Positions 16,278-24,798 of a DNA stretch of 54,093 nt are shown here, one piece after another. The notes beneath the pieces were generated by a model, which was not told the origin of the DNA, did not search any database, and worked only from the letters and a program-made list of their open reading frames with translations. Within the stretch, counting starts at the first letter, position 1. Each line of letters opens with the position of its first letter. Location of the stretch: positions 1 to 54,093 of the forward strand of contig NZ_AKJL01000295.1 in NCBI RefSeq assembly GCF_000282355.1, read 5' to 3'. This stretch comes from Pseudomonas sp. GM49 (GTDB lineage Bacteria > Pseudomonadota > Gammaproteobacteria > Pseudomonadales > Pseudomonadaceae). Position numbers and translations under genes: made by a program.

Positions 16278-17105
16278 TCAGGACCGGGCCAATTCCAGCA
16301 ACTTCTCCCGCCACGCCGCCTTCGCCGGCAACGCCAGAAAGAATCCATTCAACAGCGACTCCCGCGCCGGATAACTGAACGGCTCACCGTTCAGATCCAG
16401 CACTTCACCGCCGGCACCTTCCAGCACACCTTGCGCCGCCGCCGTGTCCCACTGCGAAGTCGGTGCAAGGCGCGGATAGCAATCCGCCGCCCCTTCCGCC
16501 AGCAGGCAAAACTTCAGCGAACTGCCGATATTGGCCAGTTGCAGCTCGCCAAGGCTGGCGCTCAACCCGGCCAGCAACCGCTCCTGCTCCGGGCTCGAAT
16601 GGCGACGGCTGGCCACCACGGTGAACGACTCGCCTGGCGACGGGACGTCTCGCACCTGAATCGCCATCGGCGTGCCGCCCTTATCGCCACGCCACGCGCC
16701 GAGCCCGGCACCACCGACATAGAAACGCCCGTTGGTCGGCATCGACACCACGCCGAACACCACTCGACCGTTTTCGATCAGGGCGATGTTGACGGTGAAC
16801 TCCTCGCTGCCGCTGATGAACTCCTTGGTGCCATCCAGCGGATCGACCAGCCACCAGCGCTGCCATCCGGCCCGCACGCTTTGGGGAATATTGGCGTCCT
16901 CTTCGGAGAGCACCGGGATGCCCGGATCGAGCGCCGTCAGCCCGGCCAGAATCAGGTGGTGCGCGGCCAGGTCAGCAGCCGTCACCGGTGAATCATCAGC
17001 CTTCGCCGTGACGGCGGTGCCTGTGCGCCAGAACGGCAGGATCGCCTCGCCAGCCTGCAAGGCCAGTTCGATGACCGGTGCCATCAATGGATGCGGGAAA
17101 TTCAT
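16278..17105 (-). CDS. cysQ: 3'(2'),5'-bisphosphate nucleotidase
   Basis: The 275-residue enzyme belongs to the inositol-monophosphatase superfamily. Metal-binding motifs are visible: SEEDA, DPLDGTKEF and the C-terminal QWDTAAAQGVLEGAGG. CysQ hydrolyses PAP (and PAPS) to AMP, relieving inhibition of sulfate assimilation. It overlaps nudE by 4 bp and is transcribed downstream of it, the usual Pseudomonas arrangement. It links to the sulfur genes further right only by pathway. Confidence 0.94.
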   Translation of the reverse strand: MNFPHPLMAPVIELALQAGEAILPFWRTGTAVTAKADDSPVTAADLAAHHLILAGLTALDPGIPVLSEEDANIPQSVRAGWQRWWLVDPLDGTKEFISGSEEFTVNIALIENGRVVFGVVSMPTNGRFYVGGAGLGAWRGDKGGTPMAIQVRDVPSPGESFTVVASRRHSSPEQERLLAGLSASLGELQLANIGSSLKFCLLAEGAADCYPRLAPTSQWDTAAAQGVLEGAGGEVLDLNGEPFSYPARESLLNGFFLALPAKAAWREKLLELARS

Positions 17106-17668
17106 GGCTGGAACGCTCCGCGCTGGGTCAACAGGTCTCGGGCCAGGTACAGCGCCGCCAAGGCACGGCCTTCGGTAAATTGCGGGTTTTGTGCCAACGC
17201 CGAGAGCTCACGCAGATTGACCTTGTCCACCCGCATCGGCTCTGGCTCATCGCCCTCCAGGCGCTCTTCGTAGAGGTCGGAGGCCAGTACCACTTGAATC
17301 TTCTGGCTCATGTAACCGGGGGACAGCGACAGCTCGGTCAGGTGCTCCAGCTGCCGCGCGCCGAAACCAGCCTCTTCCTTGAGCTCACGCTCGGCCGCCG
17401 CCAACACGTCTTCGCCCGGCTCGATCAAGCCCTTGGGCAACGACATTTCATATTCATCCGTGCCGCCGCAATACTCCTCGACCAGCACCGCGTGCTCGGC
17501 ATCGAGCATCGCCACGATCATCACCGCGCCGTACCCGGCACCCTTGCCGACCAGCCGTTCATACGTGCGCTCCACGCCATTGGAAAAACGCAGCTTCAGC
17601 TCCTCCACGCAGAACAATCGACTGGTGGCGACAATTTCGCGGGCGAGTATGGTGGGTTTCTGGCGCAT
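17102..17668 (-). CDS. nudE: ADP compounds hydrolase (Nudix)
   Basis: The 188-residue protein carries a Nudix box GLIEPGEDVLAAAERELKEE (about 81-100, followed by AGFG). NudE hydrolyses ADP-ribose, AP3A and NADH. Its length and its position between cysQ and yrfG match the conserved nudE locus. It starts the two-gene nudE-cysQ operon, divergent from yrfG across an 88-bp gap that must hold both promoters. Confidence 0.95.
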   Translation of the reverse strand: MRQKPTILAREIVATSRLFCVEELKLRFSNGVERTYERLVGKGAGYGAVMIVAMLDAEHAVLVEEYCGGTDEYEMSLPKGLIEPGEDVLAAAERELKEEAGFGARQLEHLTELSLSPGYMSQKIQVVLASDLYEERLEGDEPEPMRVDKVNLRELSALAQNPQFTEGRALAALYLARDLLTQRGAFQP

Positions 17669-17756
17669 GCAAAGCTCCTTGGCGTGAACGCGCTACTATA
17701 ACGCGGCTTACCCGATTGTTTATGCCAGATATCTTTCTACCGCCCGAGACTTTGCC

Positions 17757-18419
17757 ATGCCTTCATTACCCTGGTCCGACATCGATACCGTTCTGCTGGA
17801 CATGGACGGTACGCTGCTGGACCTGCATTTCGACAACCACTTCTGGATGGAGCATCTGCCCCAGCGTTACGCCGAACTGCACGGGGTCAGCCGGGCCATG
17901 GCCGAGATGGAGTTGCAGCCGTTGTTCGAGCGCAATGCCGGCCAGTTGCAGTGGTACTGCCTGGATTTCTGGAGCGCCGAATTGAAGCTGTCGGTGCGCG
18001 ACCTGAAACTGGAAACCGCTCACCTGATCGCCCTGCGCCCGGATGCCGATACCTTTCTGGCGGCGATCAAACAGGCCGGCAAGCGCGTGGTACTGATCAC
18101 CAATGCCCATCGGGATGCGCTGTCGTTGAAGCTGGAAAAAATCCAACTGGCGCCCTACTTCGAACGTTTGATCAGCTCCCATGACTACGGTTTCCCCAAG
18201 GAAAACCCGCAGTTCTGGGATGCGCTGCAAGCCGATATCGATTTCGATCCGGCGCGCAGCCTTTTCATCGACGACACCTTGCCGATCCTGCGCAGTGCAC
18301 GGGATTTCGGTGTAGCGCATTTGCTGGCCGTGCGCGAGCCAGACAGCCGCAAGGGGCCGAAGGACACCGCGGAGTTTGCAGCGGTCGGGGATTATCGGGA
18401 TTTGATTGCGGGGCTCTAG
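17757..18419 (+). CDS. yrfG: GMP/IMP nucleotidase (HAD family)
   Basis: The 220-residue HAD-superfamily phosphatase has motif I LDMDGTLLDL (about 14-23), motif II VVLITNAH, the lysine-containing SSHDYGFPKENPQFW and motif IV SLFIDDTLPIL. E. coli YrfG dephosphorylates GMP and IMP. The gene pairs with nudE in many gamma-proteobacteria. A REPIN follows directly after its stop. Confidence 0.92.
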   Translation: MPSLPWSDIDTVLLDMDGTLLDLHFDNHFWMEHLPQRYAELHGVSRAMAEMELQPLFERNAGQLQWYCLDFWSAELKLSVRDLKLETAHLIALRPDADTFLAAIKQAGKRVVLITNAHRDALSLKLEKIQLAPYFERLISSHDYGFPKENPQFWDALQADIDFDPARSLFIDDTLPILRSARDFGVAHLLAVREPDSRKGPKDTAEFAAVGDYRDLIAGL

Positions 18420-18434
18420 ACCGAGTTGCCTGCA

Positions 18435-18530
18435 ATCGCGAGCAAGCTCGCTCCCACATTGGAATTTCGGTGAACACAATATTTGCTCACGACGGAATTC
18501 AGTGTGGGAGCGAGCTTGCTCGCGATAGCG
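18435..18530. repeat. REPIN
   Basis: ATCGCGAGCAAGCTCGCTCC (18435 on) and GGAGCGAGCTTGCTCGCGAT (to 18526) face each other across a 44-bp spacer. It lies between the convergent yrfG and BON-LysM genes. Confidence 0.9.
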
Positions 18531-18540
18531 GTCTTGAAGA

Positions 18541-18981
18541 TTACTCAGGAATCCGCAACGACTGCCCCGGATAGATCTTGTCCGGGTGCGACAGCATCGG
18601 TTTGTTGGCCTCGAAGATTTTGTTGTACTTGTTGGCATTGCCATATACAGCCAAGGATATCGCGCTGAGGGTGTCGCCCTTTTTCACGACCACAAAACAC
18701 GCCGCAGCAACGACAGGCCCGGTCACGGTAATCTGATCATCCACGCTGCCAACCCCGGCGATGTTGCCCACCGCCAGCAGGATCTTCTCCTTCTCTTCCT
18801 GGCTCGCCACTTCGCCGGTCACCGTGACCTTGTCACCATCGACCGTCGCCTGCACATTCGGGTTGCCCAGGCCGACCTTTTTGATGTGCTCCTTCAACTG
18901 CTCACTGGCATTGGCGTTGCCGGGTGTCAGCAAATCCAGCAGCTTTTCGCCTGCTTCTTTCACAAAGCTAAAAAGACTCAT
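18541..18981 (-). CDS. lysM: BON- and LysM-domain protein (YgaU/Kbp-like)
   Basis: The 146-residue protein has an N-terminal helix, a BON domain (about 28-88; VQATVDGDKVTVTGEVAS) and a C-terminal LysM domain (about 98-145; VKKGDTLSAISLAVYGNANK, ending PGQSLRIPE). There is no signal peptide, and the E. coli homologue Kbp (YgaU) is a cytoplasmic potassium-binding protein. The length matches. It is a single-gene unit convergent with yrfG. Confidence 0.93.
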   Translation of the reverse strand: MSLFSFVKEAGEKLLDLLTPGNANASEQLKEHIKKVGLGNPNVQATVDGDKVTVTGEVASQEEKEKILLAVGNIAGVGSVDDQITVTGPVVAAACFVVVKKGDTLSAISLAVYGNANKYNKIFEANKPMLSHPDKIYPGQSLRIPE

Positions 18982-19110
18982 GGTGCACTCTCCTTGGGTT
19001 TCGGGTTCCGGACGCCAAAGCCTAGACCACGACCGTCACCTGCGATTCCAACCCGACCAATGACCCCGCTTGCGATAGAATCGGCCCCCTTCCCGCACCC
19101 AGGAGCGAAG

Positions 19111-19998
19111 ATGGACATCAAGCAGCTGAAATTCCTCATCGCGCTCGACGAAACCCGCCATTTCGGCCAGGCCGCCGCACGCTGCCACATCACCCAGCCA
19201 ACCCTGTCCATGCGCCTGCGCAGCCTTGAAGAGGAACTCGACCTGCCGCTGGTCAATCGTGGTCAGCGCTTCGAAGGTTTTACGGCGCCGGGCGAGCGGG
19301 TGCTGGCCTGGGCGCGCACGGTGCTGGCGGCCTACGACGGCCTGTACGCCGAGGCGGCCGCCTGTCGCGGCAACCTGGTCGGGACCTTGCGTCTGGGTAT
19401 GGTGCCGCTGTCGAGCTTCGATCCGCTGCCGCTGCTGCAACGCCTGCACGGGGAACATCCGAACCTGCGCTTCGAACTCTCGGCACTGAGCTCCGAGCAG
19501 ATTCTCGAACAACTGGCGAATAATCGCCTGGACCTCGGCGTTTCCTACCTGGAGCGCCTGGACGCCGAACATTTCGACTCCCTGGCTTTCAGCGAAACCC
19601 GCATGGGCCTGCTCTACGACCAACGCTTTTTCACCTTTGGCGAGGCGCCGCTGAGCTGGGAATCATTGATCGAACTGCCACTGGGCATGCTCACCAGCGG
19701 CATGCACTTTCGCCAGTCCATCGACCACAACTTCCACAGCCGCGGCCTCACCCCACAACCCTTGTTGCAGACCGATGCCGTCCATCAACTGTTACAAGCT
19801 GTGCACGGCGGCCTGTGTTGCGCCGTGATGCCATTGGACGGTGGCCTCGAAGGGCTGACCGAACACTTGCGCCTGCAACCCATCGAAAGCGCCCAGACCC
19901 TTGGTCGGCTGGGACTGATAATGCGTCGTAGCGCACCGCGATCGGCGCTGGCAGAGGCGTGCTTCGCGATTTATCAACAATCGCTGACGCGCGCCTGA
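19111..19998 (+). CDS. LysR-family transcriptional regulator
   Basis: ATG 19111, with AGGAG 6 bp upstream, gives 295 residues. The longer upstream reading runs antisense through the LysM gene. The N-terminal winged helix (FGQAAARCHITQPTLSMRLR, about 18-37) is typical, and residues 90-290 form the effector-binding domain. It lies 92 bp upstream of fdhD in the same direction, so it may control the fdhD-dehydrogenase pair. It does not fit the common divergent LysR layout. The effector is unknown. Confidence 0.9.
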   Translation: MDIKQLKFLIALDETRHFGQAAARCHITQPTLSMRLRSLEEELDLPLVNRGQRFEGFTAPGERVLAWARTVLAAYDGLYAEAAACRGNLVGTLRLGMVPLSSFDPLPLLQRLHGEHPNLRFELSALSSEQILEQLANNRLDLGVSYLERLDAEHFDSLAFSETRMGLLYDQRFFTFGEAPLSWESLIELPLGMLTSGMHFRQSIDHNFHSRGLTPQPLLQTDAVHQLLQAVHGGLCCAVMPLDGGLEGLTEHLRLQPIESAQTLGRLGLIMRRSAPRSALAEACFAIYQQSLTRA

Positions 19999-20090
19999 TC
20001 GACGGCATCTATCGGCAGATCAGTACTAACGATTAGACGTGACAAGTTGTCACGCCTAGTCTTAAAGCTGATCAAACCCTCGGTGATGCC

Positions 20091-20930
20091 ATGAACACCA
20101 AGCGCCCTGCCTGCGCGGCGCCTGCCCTCGAAACGCCCGCGCCCGCCGCCAGCCAGACGTACAGTTACAGCAACCTTGAAGACACGAAATCGACCAGCAC
20201 CGCGCTGGCCGAGGAAGTCGCGTTGGCGATTGCTTACAACGGCATCAGCCAGGCGGTCATGCTGGTGACACCGACGGACCTCGAAGACTTCATCGTCGGC
20301 TTCAGCCTGGGCAGCGGCATCATCCAGGACGCCACGGACATCTATGACCTGCAACTCAGCGGCTCGGGGGCGGCGCAATACGCGCAAGTGACCATTGCCA
20401 ACCGCGCCTTCTGGAACCTCAAGCAACAGCGTCGGCAACTGGCCGGTACCAGCGGTTGCGGGCTGTGCGGCGTGGAAGCGGTCGAGCAGGCGTTGCCGGA
20501 CCTTCAGGTATTGCCCGGCGCCCCGCTGCCGCCAGTCGAATGGCTGGATGGTCTGCGCGAGCGCATCGGCGCCTTCCAGCCCTTGGGCCAGCATTGCGGT
20601 GCGGTGCACGCAGCAGTGTTCATGAACGATCAGGGCGAGTTGCTGATGGGCCGCGAAGACATAGGCCGGCACAACGCCCTCGACAAGCTGATCGGTGGAC
20701 TTGTCCGCCAGAACATCCCGACCGCGGGCGGCCTGGCGATTGTCACCAGCCGTTGCAGCCTCGAGTTGATCCAGAAAGTCTTGCGCGCCGGCATCCAGAC
20801 CCTGGTCAGCCTGTCGTCGCCCACGGGCCTTGCCGTGCAATGGGCCCGTCGGCACAACCTCAATCTCATCCATCTGCCACAGAAGAATGCGCCGCGGGTC
20901 TACAGCCCAACGTTGGAGAAACAAGCGTGA
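20091..20930 (+). CDS. fdhD: Formate dehydrogenase accessory sulfurtransferase
   Basis: The 279-residue protein matches FdhD, which passes sulfur from IscS to the molybdenum cofactor of formate dehydrogenases. The sulfur-carrying CxxC is C123-GL-C126 in GTSGCGLCGVEA. The segments DFIVGFSLGSGI and GREDIGRHNALDKLIGG are family hallmarks. Its last bases overlap the next gene's GTG start (GTGA), so it is coupled to the enzyme it probably matures. Confidence 0.95.
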   Translation: MNTKRPACAAPALETPAPAASQTYSYSNLEDTKSTSTALAEEVALAIAYNGISQAVMLVTPTDLEDFIVGFSLGSGIIQDATDIYDLQLSGSGAAQYAQVTIANRAFWNLKQQRRQLAGTSGCGLCGVEAVEQALPDLQVLPGAPLPPVEWLDGLRERIGAFQPLGQHCGAVHAAVFMNDQGELLMGREDIGRHNALDKLIGGLVRQNIPTAGGLAIVTSRCSLELIQKVLRAGIQTLVSLSSPTGLAVQWARRHNLNLIHLPQKNAPRVYSPTLEKQA

Positions 20931-23275
20931 GTCAACACCGTCAAGCCGACCAGAAACCCGTCCCTCGCTACAAGCCCTACAAAGGCCCGGCCGGTGGCTG
21001 GGGCGCATTGATCAGCGTCGCCCAGGCCTGGTTGACCAGCGACAACGCGCTGAAAAACCTGCGCATGATGCTCAAGACCAACAAGAACGGCGGCTTCGAC
21101 TGTCCCGGTTGCGCCTGGGGCGATTCTCAGGAAGGCGGCATGGTGATGTTCTGCGAGAACGGCGCCAAGGCGGTGAACTGGGAAGCGACCAAACGCCGTG
21201 TCGATGCCAAATTCTTCGCCAGACACAGCGTCACTTCGCTGCTGGAGCAAAGCGACTATTGGCTCGAATATCAGGGCCGCCTGACTGAGCCAATGAGCTA
21301 CAACGCCGAAACCGATCGCTACCAACCGATCAGTTGGGACGACGCGTTCGCGCTGATCGCCAAACACCTGAACGGCTTGTCGAGCCCGGATCAGGCCGAG
21401 TTCTACACCTCGGGGCGGGCCAGCAACGAAGCGGCTTTTCTCTATCAGCTGTTCGTGCGCGCCTATGGCACCAACAACTTCCCTGACTGCTCGAACATGT
21501 GTCACGAGGCCAGCGGTGTCGCGTTGTCGCAAAGCGTCGGTGTCGGCAAAGGCACCGTGACGTTCGACGACTTCGAACACGCCGATGCGATTTTCGTCTG
21601 GGGCCAGAACCCCGGCACCAACCACCCACGGATGCTCGAACCGCTGCGCGAAGCGGTGAAGCGCGGCGCTCAAGTGGTGTGCATCAACCCACTGAAAGAG
21701 CGCGGCCTGGAGCGCTTCCAGCATCCGCAGCACGCGATCGAAATGCTCACCAACGGCGACAAGCCGACCAACACCGCGTTCTTCCGCCCGGCCCTGGGTG
21801 GCGACATGGCGATCATGCGCGGCATGGCGAAATTCCTCCTGCTGTGGGAGCGCGACGCGCAGAAAACCGGTGCCCCGGCGGTGTTCGACCACGACTTCCT
21901 CAATGAGCACAGCGCCAACGTGCTGGAGTACCTGGCGACTATCGACGAGACGCCGTGGGAGCAGATCGTTGAGCAGTCGGGCCTGCCCCTGGTAGAGATC
22001 GAACAAGCGGCACGCATGTATGCCAAGAGCAAGAACGTCATCATGTGCTGGGCCATGGGCATCACCCAACACCGCCATTCGGTGGCGACCATCCAGGAAA
22101 TCGCCAACCTGATGTTGCTGCGCGGCAACATTGGCCGGCCGGGTGCCGGGCTGTGCCCGGTGCGTGGCCACAGCAACGTGCAGGGCGACCGGACCATGGG
22201 CATCAACGAGCGCCCGCCCGTGGCATTCCTCGACTCCCTGGAGCGTCGTTTCCAGTTCAAGGTACCGCGCCACAATGGCCACAACGTGGTCGAGGCCATT
22301 CACGCCATGGCTGAAGGCCGGGCAAAAGTCTTCATTGGTCTGGGCGGCAACTTCGCCCAGGCCACTCCAGACAGCCCGCGCACGTTTCAGGCCCTGCAAA
22401 ACTGCGACCTGACCGTGCAGATCAGCACCAAGCTCAACCGCAGCCATCTGACCCACGGCAAGGACGCGCTGATCCTGCCGTGCCTGGGCCGCACCGACAT
22501 CGATATCCAGACCGAAGGCCCGCAAGCGGTGACCGTCGAAGACTCGTTCAGCATGGTCCACGCCTCCAACGGTCAGTTGCAGCGGCTGTCGAACCAGATG
22601 CGTTCGGAACCGGCGATCCTGGCCGGCATCGCTGCCGCGACCTTGGGCAGCCACCCGGTGGACTGGAACTGGCTGGTGGCCGACTACGGCCGCATCCGCG
22701 ACCTGATCGCCGAGACCATTCCGGGCTTCAAGGACTTCAATGAGAAGGTCAGGAATCCGGGCGGCTTCTACTTGGGCAACAGTGCCGGCGCACGCAAGTG
22801 GAACACCGCCTCGGGCCGGGCCAATTTCCGCCCGAACGCACTGCCCAAAGACCTGGTGCACGAACGCACCCGCGCTACCGGTGTGCTACCGGACCTGATC
22901 ATGCAATCGATGCGCTCCCACGATCAGTACAACACCACGATCTATGGCCTCAACGACCGTTATCGCGGCGTGAAGGGACAACGGGATGTGTTGTTCGTCA
23001 ACGAAGCCGACATCATTCGCCTGGGCTTCAGGCCGGGGCAGAAGGCTGACATCGTTTCGCTCTGGGACGATGGCGTGGAACGTCGGGTAAAAGGCTTCGC
23101 GCTGCTGGCGTTTGATATCCCGGCCGGGCAAGCGGCCGCCTACTACCCGGAAGTGAACCCGCTGGTGCCGCTGGAAAGCACCGGCGATGGCAGCCATACG
23201 CCGACTTCGAAGTTCGTGGCGATCCGGTTGGAAGCGGCGAGCGAGACCGGGTTGATCATGGCCAGGTCTGCGTAA
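20927..23275 (+). CDS. FdhF/YdeP-family molybdopterin oxidoreductase
   Basis: The GTG start at 20927 overlaps the fdhD stop by 4 bp and gives 782 residues, the normal length of the YdeP family. An N-terminal CPGCAW pair (C59, C62) is where other family members have an Fe-S motif. DCSNMC192-H193EASG aligns with the Sec-His catalytic dyad of E. coli FdhF, with cysteine in place of selenocysteine. The molybdopterin-binding core (GQNPGTNHPRM, CINPLKERG) and the C-terminal beta barrel follow. Pairing with fdhD supports a formate-dehydrogenase-like activity, but physiological substrate and electron acceptor are unproven. No NAD-linked or membrane subunit is adjacent. Confidence 0.88.
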   Translation: MSQHRQADQKPVPRYKPYKGPAGGWGALISVAQAWLTSDNALKNLRMMLKTNKNGGFDCPGCAWGDSQEGGMVMFCENGAKAVNWEATKRRVDAKFFARHSVTSLLEQSDYWLEYQGRLTEPMSYNAETDRYQPISWDDAFALIAKHLNGLSSPDQAEFYTSGRASNEAAFLYQLFVRAYGTNNFPDCSNMCHEASGVALSQSVGVGKGTVTFDDFEHADAIFVWGQNPGTNHPRMLEPLREAVKRGAQVVCINPLKERGLERFQHPQHAIEMLTNGDKPTNTAFFRPALGGDMAIMRGMAKFLLLWERDAQKTGAPAVFDHDFLNEHSANVLEYLATIDETPWEQIVEQSGLPLVEIEQAARMYAKSKNVIMCWAMGITQHRHSVATIQEIANLMLLRGNIGRPGAGLCPVRGHSNVQGDRTMGINERPPVAFLDSLERRFQFKVPRHNGHNVVEAIHAMAEGRAKVFIGLGGNFAQATPDSPRTFQALQNCDLTVQISTKLNRSHLTHGKDALILPCLGRTDIDIQTEGPQAVTVEDSFSMVHASNGQLQRLSNQMRSEPAILAGIAAATLGSHPVDWNWLVADYGRIRDLIAETIPGFKDFNEKVRNPGGFYLGNSAGARKWNTASGRANFRPNALPKDLVHERTRATGVLPDLIMQSMRSHDQYNTTIYGLNDRYRGVKGQRDVLFVNEADIIRLGFRPGQKADIVSLWDDGVERRVKGFALLAFDIPAGQAAAYYPEVNPLVPLESTGDGSHTPTSKFVAIRLEAASETGLIMARSA

Positions 23276-23290
23276 CACTTCGTCTGAACT

Positions 23291-23395
23291 GGCCCCATCG
23301 CGAGCAAGCTCGCTCCCACAGTGGAATTCTGTCGTACACATAATCCGTGCACACTGAAGAGCAAATGTGGGAGCGAGCTTGCTCGCGATGAGGCC
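23291..23395. repeat. REPIN
   Basis: The left unit ATCGCGAGCAAGCTCGCTCC and the right unit GGAGCGAGCTTGCTCGCGAT lie at the ends. Matching GGCC(CC)AT and ATGAGGCC flanks extend the symmetry. Confidence 0.9.
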
Positions 23396-23442
23396 AGATC
23401 ACTCAACGAGACTTCCGGATCCAGCACTTTCCAATCGCCCAC

Positions 23443-23478
23443 AAAAAAGGCCGTTTCCTCATGAAAACGGCCTTTGCG
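23443..23478 (+). terminator. Terminator of the fdhD operon
   Basis: AAAGGCCGTTT/AAACGGCCTTT with a short CCTCATGA-type loop follows the REPIN. It is A-rich on the left and has only a short T-run on the right. It probably ends the fdhD operon on the + strand. Confidence 0.65.
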
Positions 23479-23630
23479 AAGTAGTAAAAGACCGGCAAAA
23501 AAACGTTAAGTTCCGTCCAAAAAACAGTAACTTGCAATATTGTATACAGGTCGTGTTATTCGTCGGATTTCGATTGTCACGCCCATTCCAGAGCCTCAGG
23601 ATCGCGCCGTCATCCCCTTGAGGTTCCTCC

Positions 23631-24119
23631 ATGAAGTTCTCCTCGATTCTCTTGTTGTCCCTTGGCCTGGTCAGCGGTATCGCGTCTGCTGGCGGCACCA
23701 CCGAAGCCGGTGTAGGCGGCGCATTGGGCGGGGTTCTGGGCTCTGTCGTCGGCCAGTCGTTAGGCGGCAATACAGGTTCCACCATCGGCGCGGCCCTGGG
23801 TGGCGCGGGTGGTAGTGCCGTCGGCGCAAACAAACACAGCCGTGGCGAAGCAGCCCTTGGCGGTGCGTTGGGCGCAGCAGGCGGTAACGTGGTCGGTCGC
23901 AGCATGGGCGGCACCAGCGGCAGCCTGATCGGCGCCGCAGCAGGCGGCGGCGCCGGTGGCGCGCTGGGTAACTACATGGGCAAAGAGTACGATGATGAAG
24001 ACGACGATCGTCGTTCGTATCGCGGCCATGGTGATCGTCGTTACTACCGTGACGGCCATCCGGGCCGCGGCCATGCCTATGGCCATCGCAAGCACCACCA
24101 CAGGTATTACCGCGACTAA
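23631..24119 (+). CDS. Glycine-zipper protein with a charged, histidine-rich tail
   Basis: The 162-residue protein has a signal peptide (residues 1-20, ending ASA), then a long glycine/alanine-rich stretch (about 21-118) of repeated small-xxx-small units such as GGALGGVLGSVVG. That pattern is characteristic of outer-membrane or envelope glycine-zipper proteins. Residues 120-162 switch to Asp, Arg, Tyr and His (KEYDDEDDDRRSY, HRKHHHRYYRD). No enzyme motif is present. It is monocistronic, with a good terminator 34 bp after the stop. Function is unknown. Confidence 0.85.
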   Translation: MKFSSILLLSLGLVSGIASAGGTTEAGVGGALGGVLGSVVGQSLGGNTGSTIGAALGGAGGSAVGANKHSRGEAALGGALGAAGGNVVGRSMGGTSGSLIGAAAGGGAGGALGNYMGKEYDDEDDDRRSYRGHGDRRYYRDGHPGRGHAYGHRKHHHRYYRD

Positions 24120-24148
24120 GGCCCCGAGCGCCTCGCCGGTGAGTACAT

Positions 24149-24183
24149 CAAAAATCGCAGCCCAAGGGCTGCGATTTTTTTTG
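24149..24183 (+). terminator. Terminator after the glycine-zipper gene
   Basis: AAAATCGCAGCCC/GGGCTGCGATTTTTTTT is a perfect stem with a 2-nt loop and an 8-T run. It also lies directly at the end of the convergent thioesterase gene and can serve both. Confidence 0.9.
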
Positions 24184-24185
24184 CC

Positions 24186-24608
24186 TTACTGAACCACCAG
24201 ACGCTGCAGCGCCCCGCGCAACCCTGCCGGAATCGCCACGGGTTGATTCGACACCCGATCGACAAACACATGCACGAAGCGCCCTGCCGCACAGGCTTCA
24301 TCCTCGCCTTGCTTGAACACGGCCAGTTCGTATTGCACCGAACTGTTGCCCAACTTGCCCACCCGCAGACCGATCTCGATGCGATCCGGGAAGGCAATGG
24401 AAGCAAAGTAATCACAGGAGGAACTCACCACGAACCCCACCACCTCACCGTCATGGATATCCAGGCCACCGACTTCGATCAGGTAAGTGTTCACCGCCGT
24501 ATCGAAGAAGCTGTAGTAGGTAACATTGTTGACGTGACCGTAGGCGTCGTTGTCGTGCCAGCGGGTGGTGATGGGCTGGAAGTGGGGGTAGTCGGTGCGT
24601 TGGGGCAT
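24186..24608 (-). CDS. Acyl-CoA thioesterase, YbgC/4HBT type
   Basis: From the Met at 24608 the protein has 140 residues, matching the 4-hydroxybenzoyl-CoA thioesterase family. The catalytic segment WHDNDAYGHVNNVTYYSFFD (17-36) contains the Asp of the hotdog fold. The longer reading to 24689 runs into a REPIN and is rejected. It lies downstream of the 3-hydroxyacyl-CoA dehydrogenase in the same direction, about 190 bp away with a REPIN between. A link to short-chain acyl-CoA (carnitine or beta-hydroxy) catabolism is plausible: in other Pseudomonas a similar pair lies near carnitine genes. Confidence 0.88.
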   Translation of the reverse strand: MPQRTDYPHFQPITTRWHDNDAYGHVNNVTYYSFFDTAVNTYLIEVGGLDIHDGEVVGFVVSSSCDYFASIAFPDRIEIGLRVGKLGNSSVQYELAVFKQGEDEACAAGRFVHVFVDRVSNQPVAIPAGLRGALQRLVVQ

Positions 24609-24665
24609 CAGCGTTGGTTCCTGGAGTTGGTTCGCCAAGTCTAAGACGAAAACCGCGTTATCGTT

Positions 24666-24775
24666 CTTCGCGAACAAGCCCGCTCCCACAGTGAATCTCT
24701 GCCGTACACAAAATTTGTGCTCGCTGGAGATCCACTGTGGGAGCGGGCTTGCTCCGGGCGGCGATCCGACGAAGG
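24666..24775. repeat. REPIN between the dehydrogenase and thioesterase genes
   Basis: The left unit is CTTCGCGAACAAGCCCGCTC and the right unit is GGAGCGGGCTTGCTCCGGGC, extended by the GGCGATCCGACGAAGG variant. The two halves differ slightly in core sequence. Confidence 0.85.
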
Positions 24776-24798
24776 CACCCTTGCAGGCGCCACATCAA

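Noticed and set aside
18586..19110. Upstream extension of the LysR frame (175 codons)
   Set aside because: It runs antisense to the BON-LysM gene; ATG 19111 has a good ribosome binding site and gives the family's normal length.
21500..21502. Possible selenocysteine at the catalytic position of the formate-dehydrogenase-like enzyme
   Set aside because: The codon is TGT (Cys), not TGA, and no SECIS-like need arises.
20900..22861. Long minus-strand frame (about 650 codons) opposite the formate-dehydrogenase-like gene
   Set aside because: It is a GC-rich antisense shadow; the plus-strand gene has full family motifs. The same applies to long frames opposite tex (38041-39693), the 970-residue protein and gshA.
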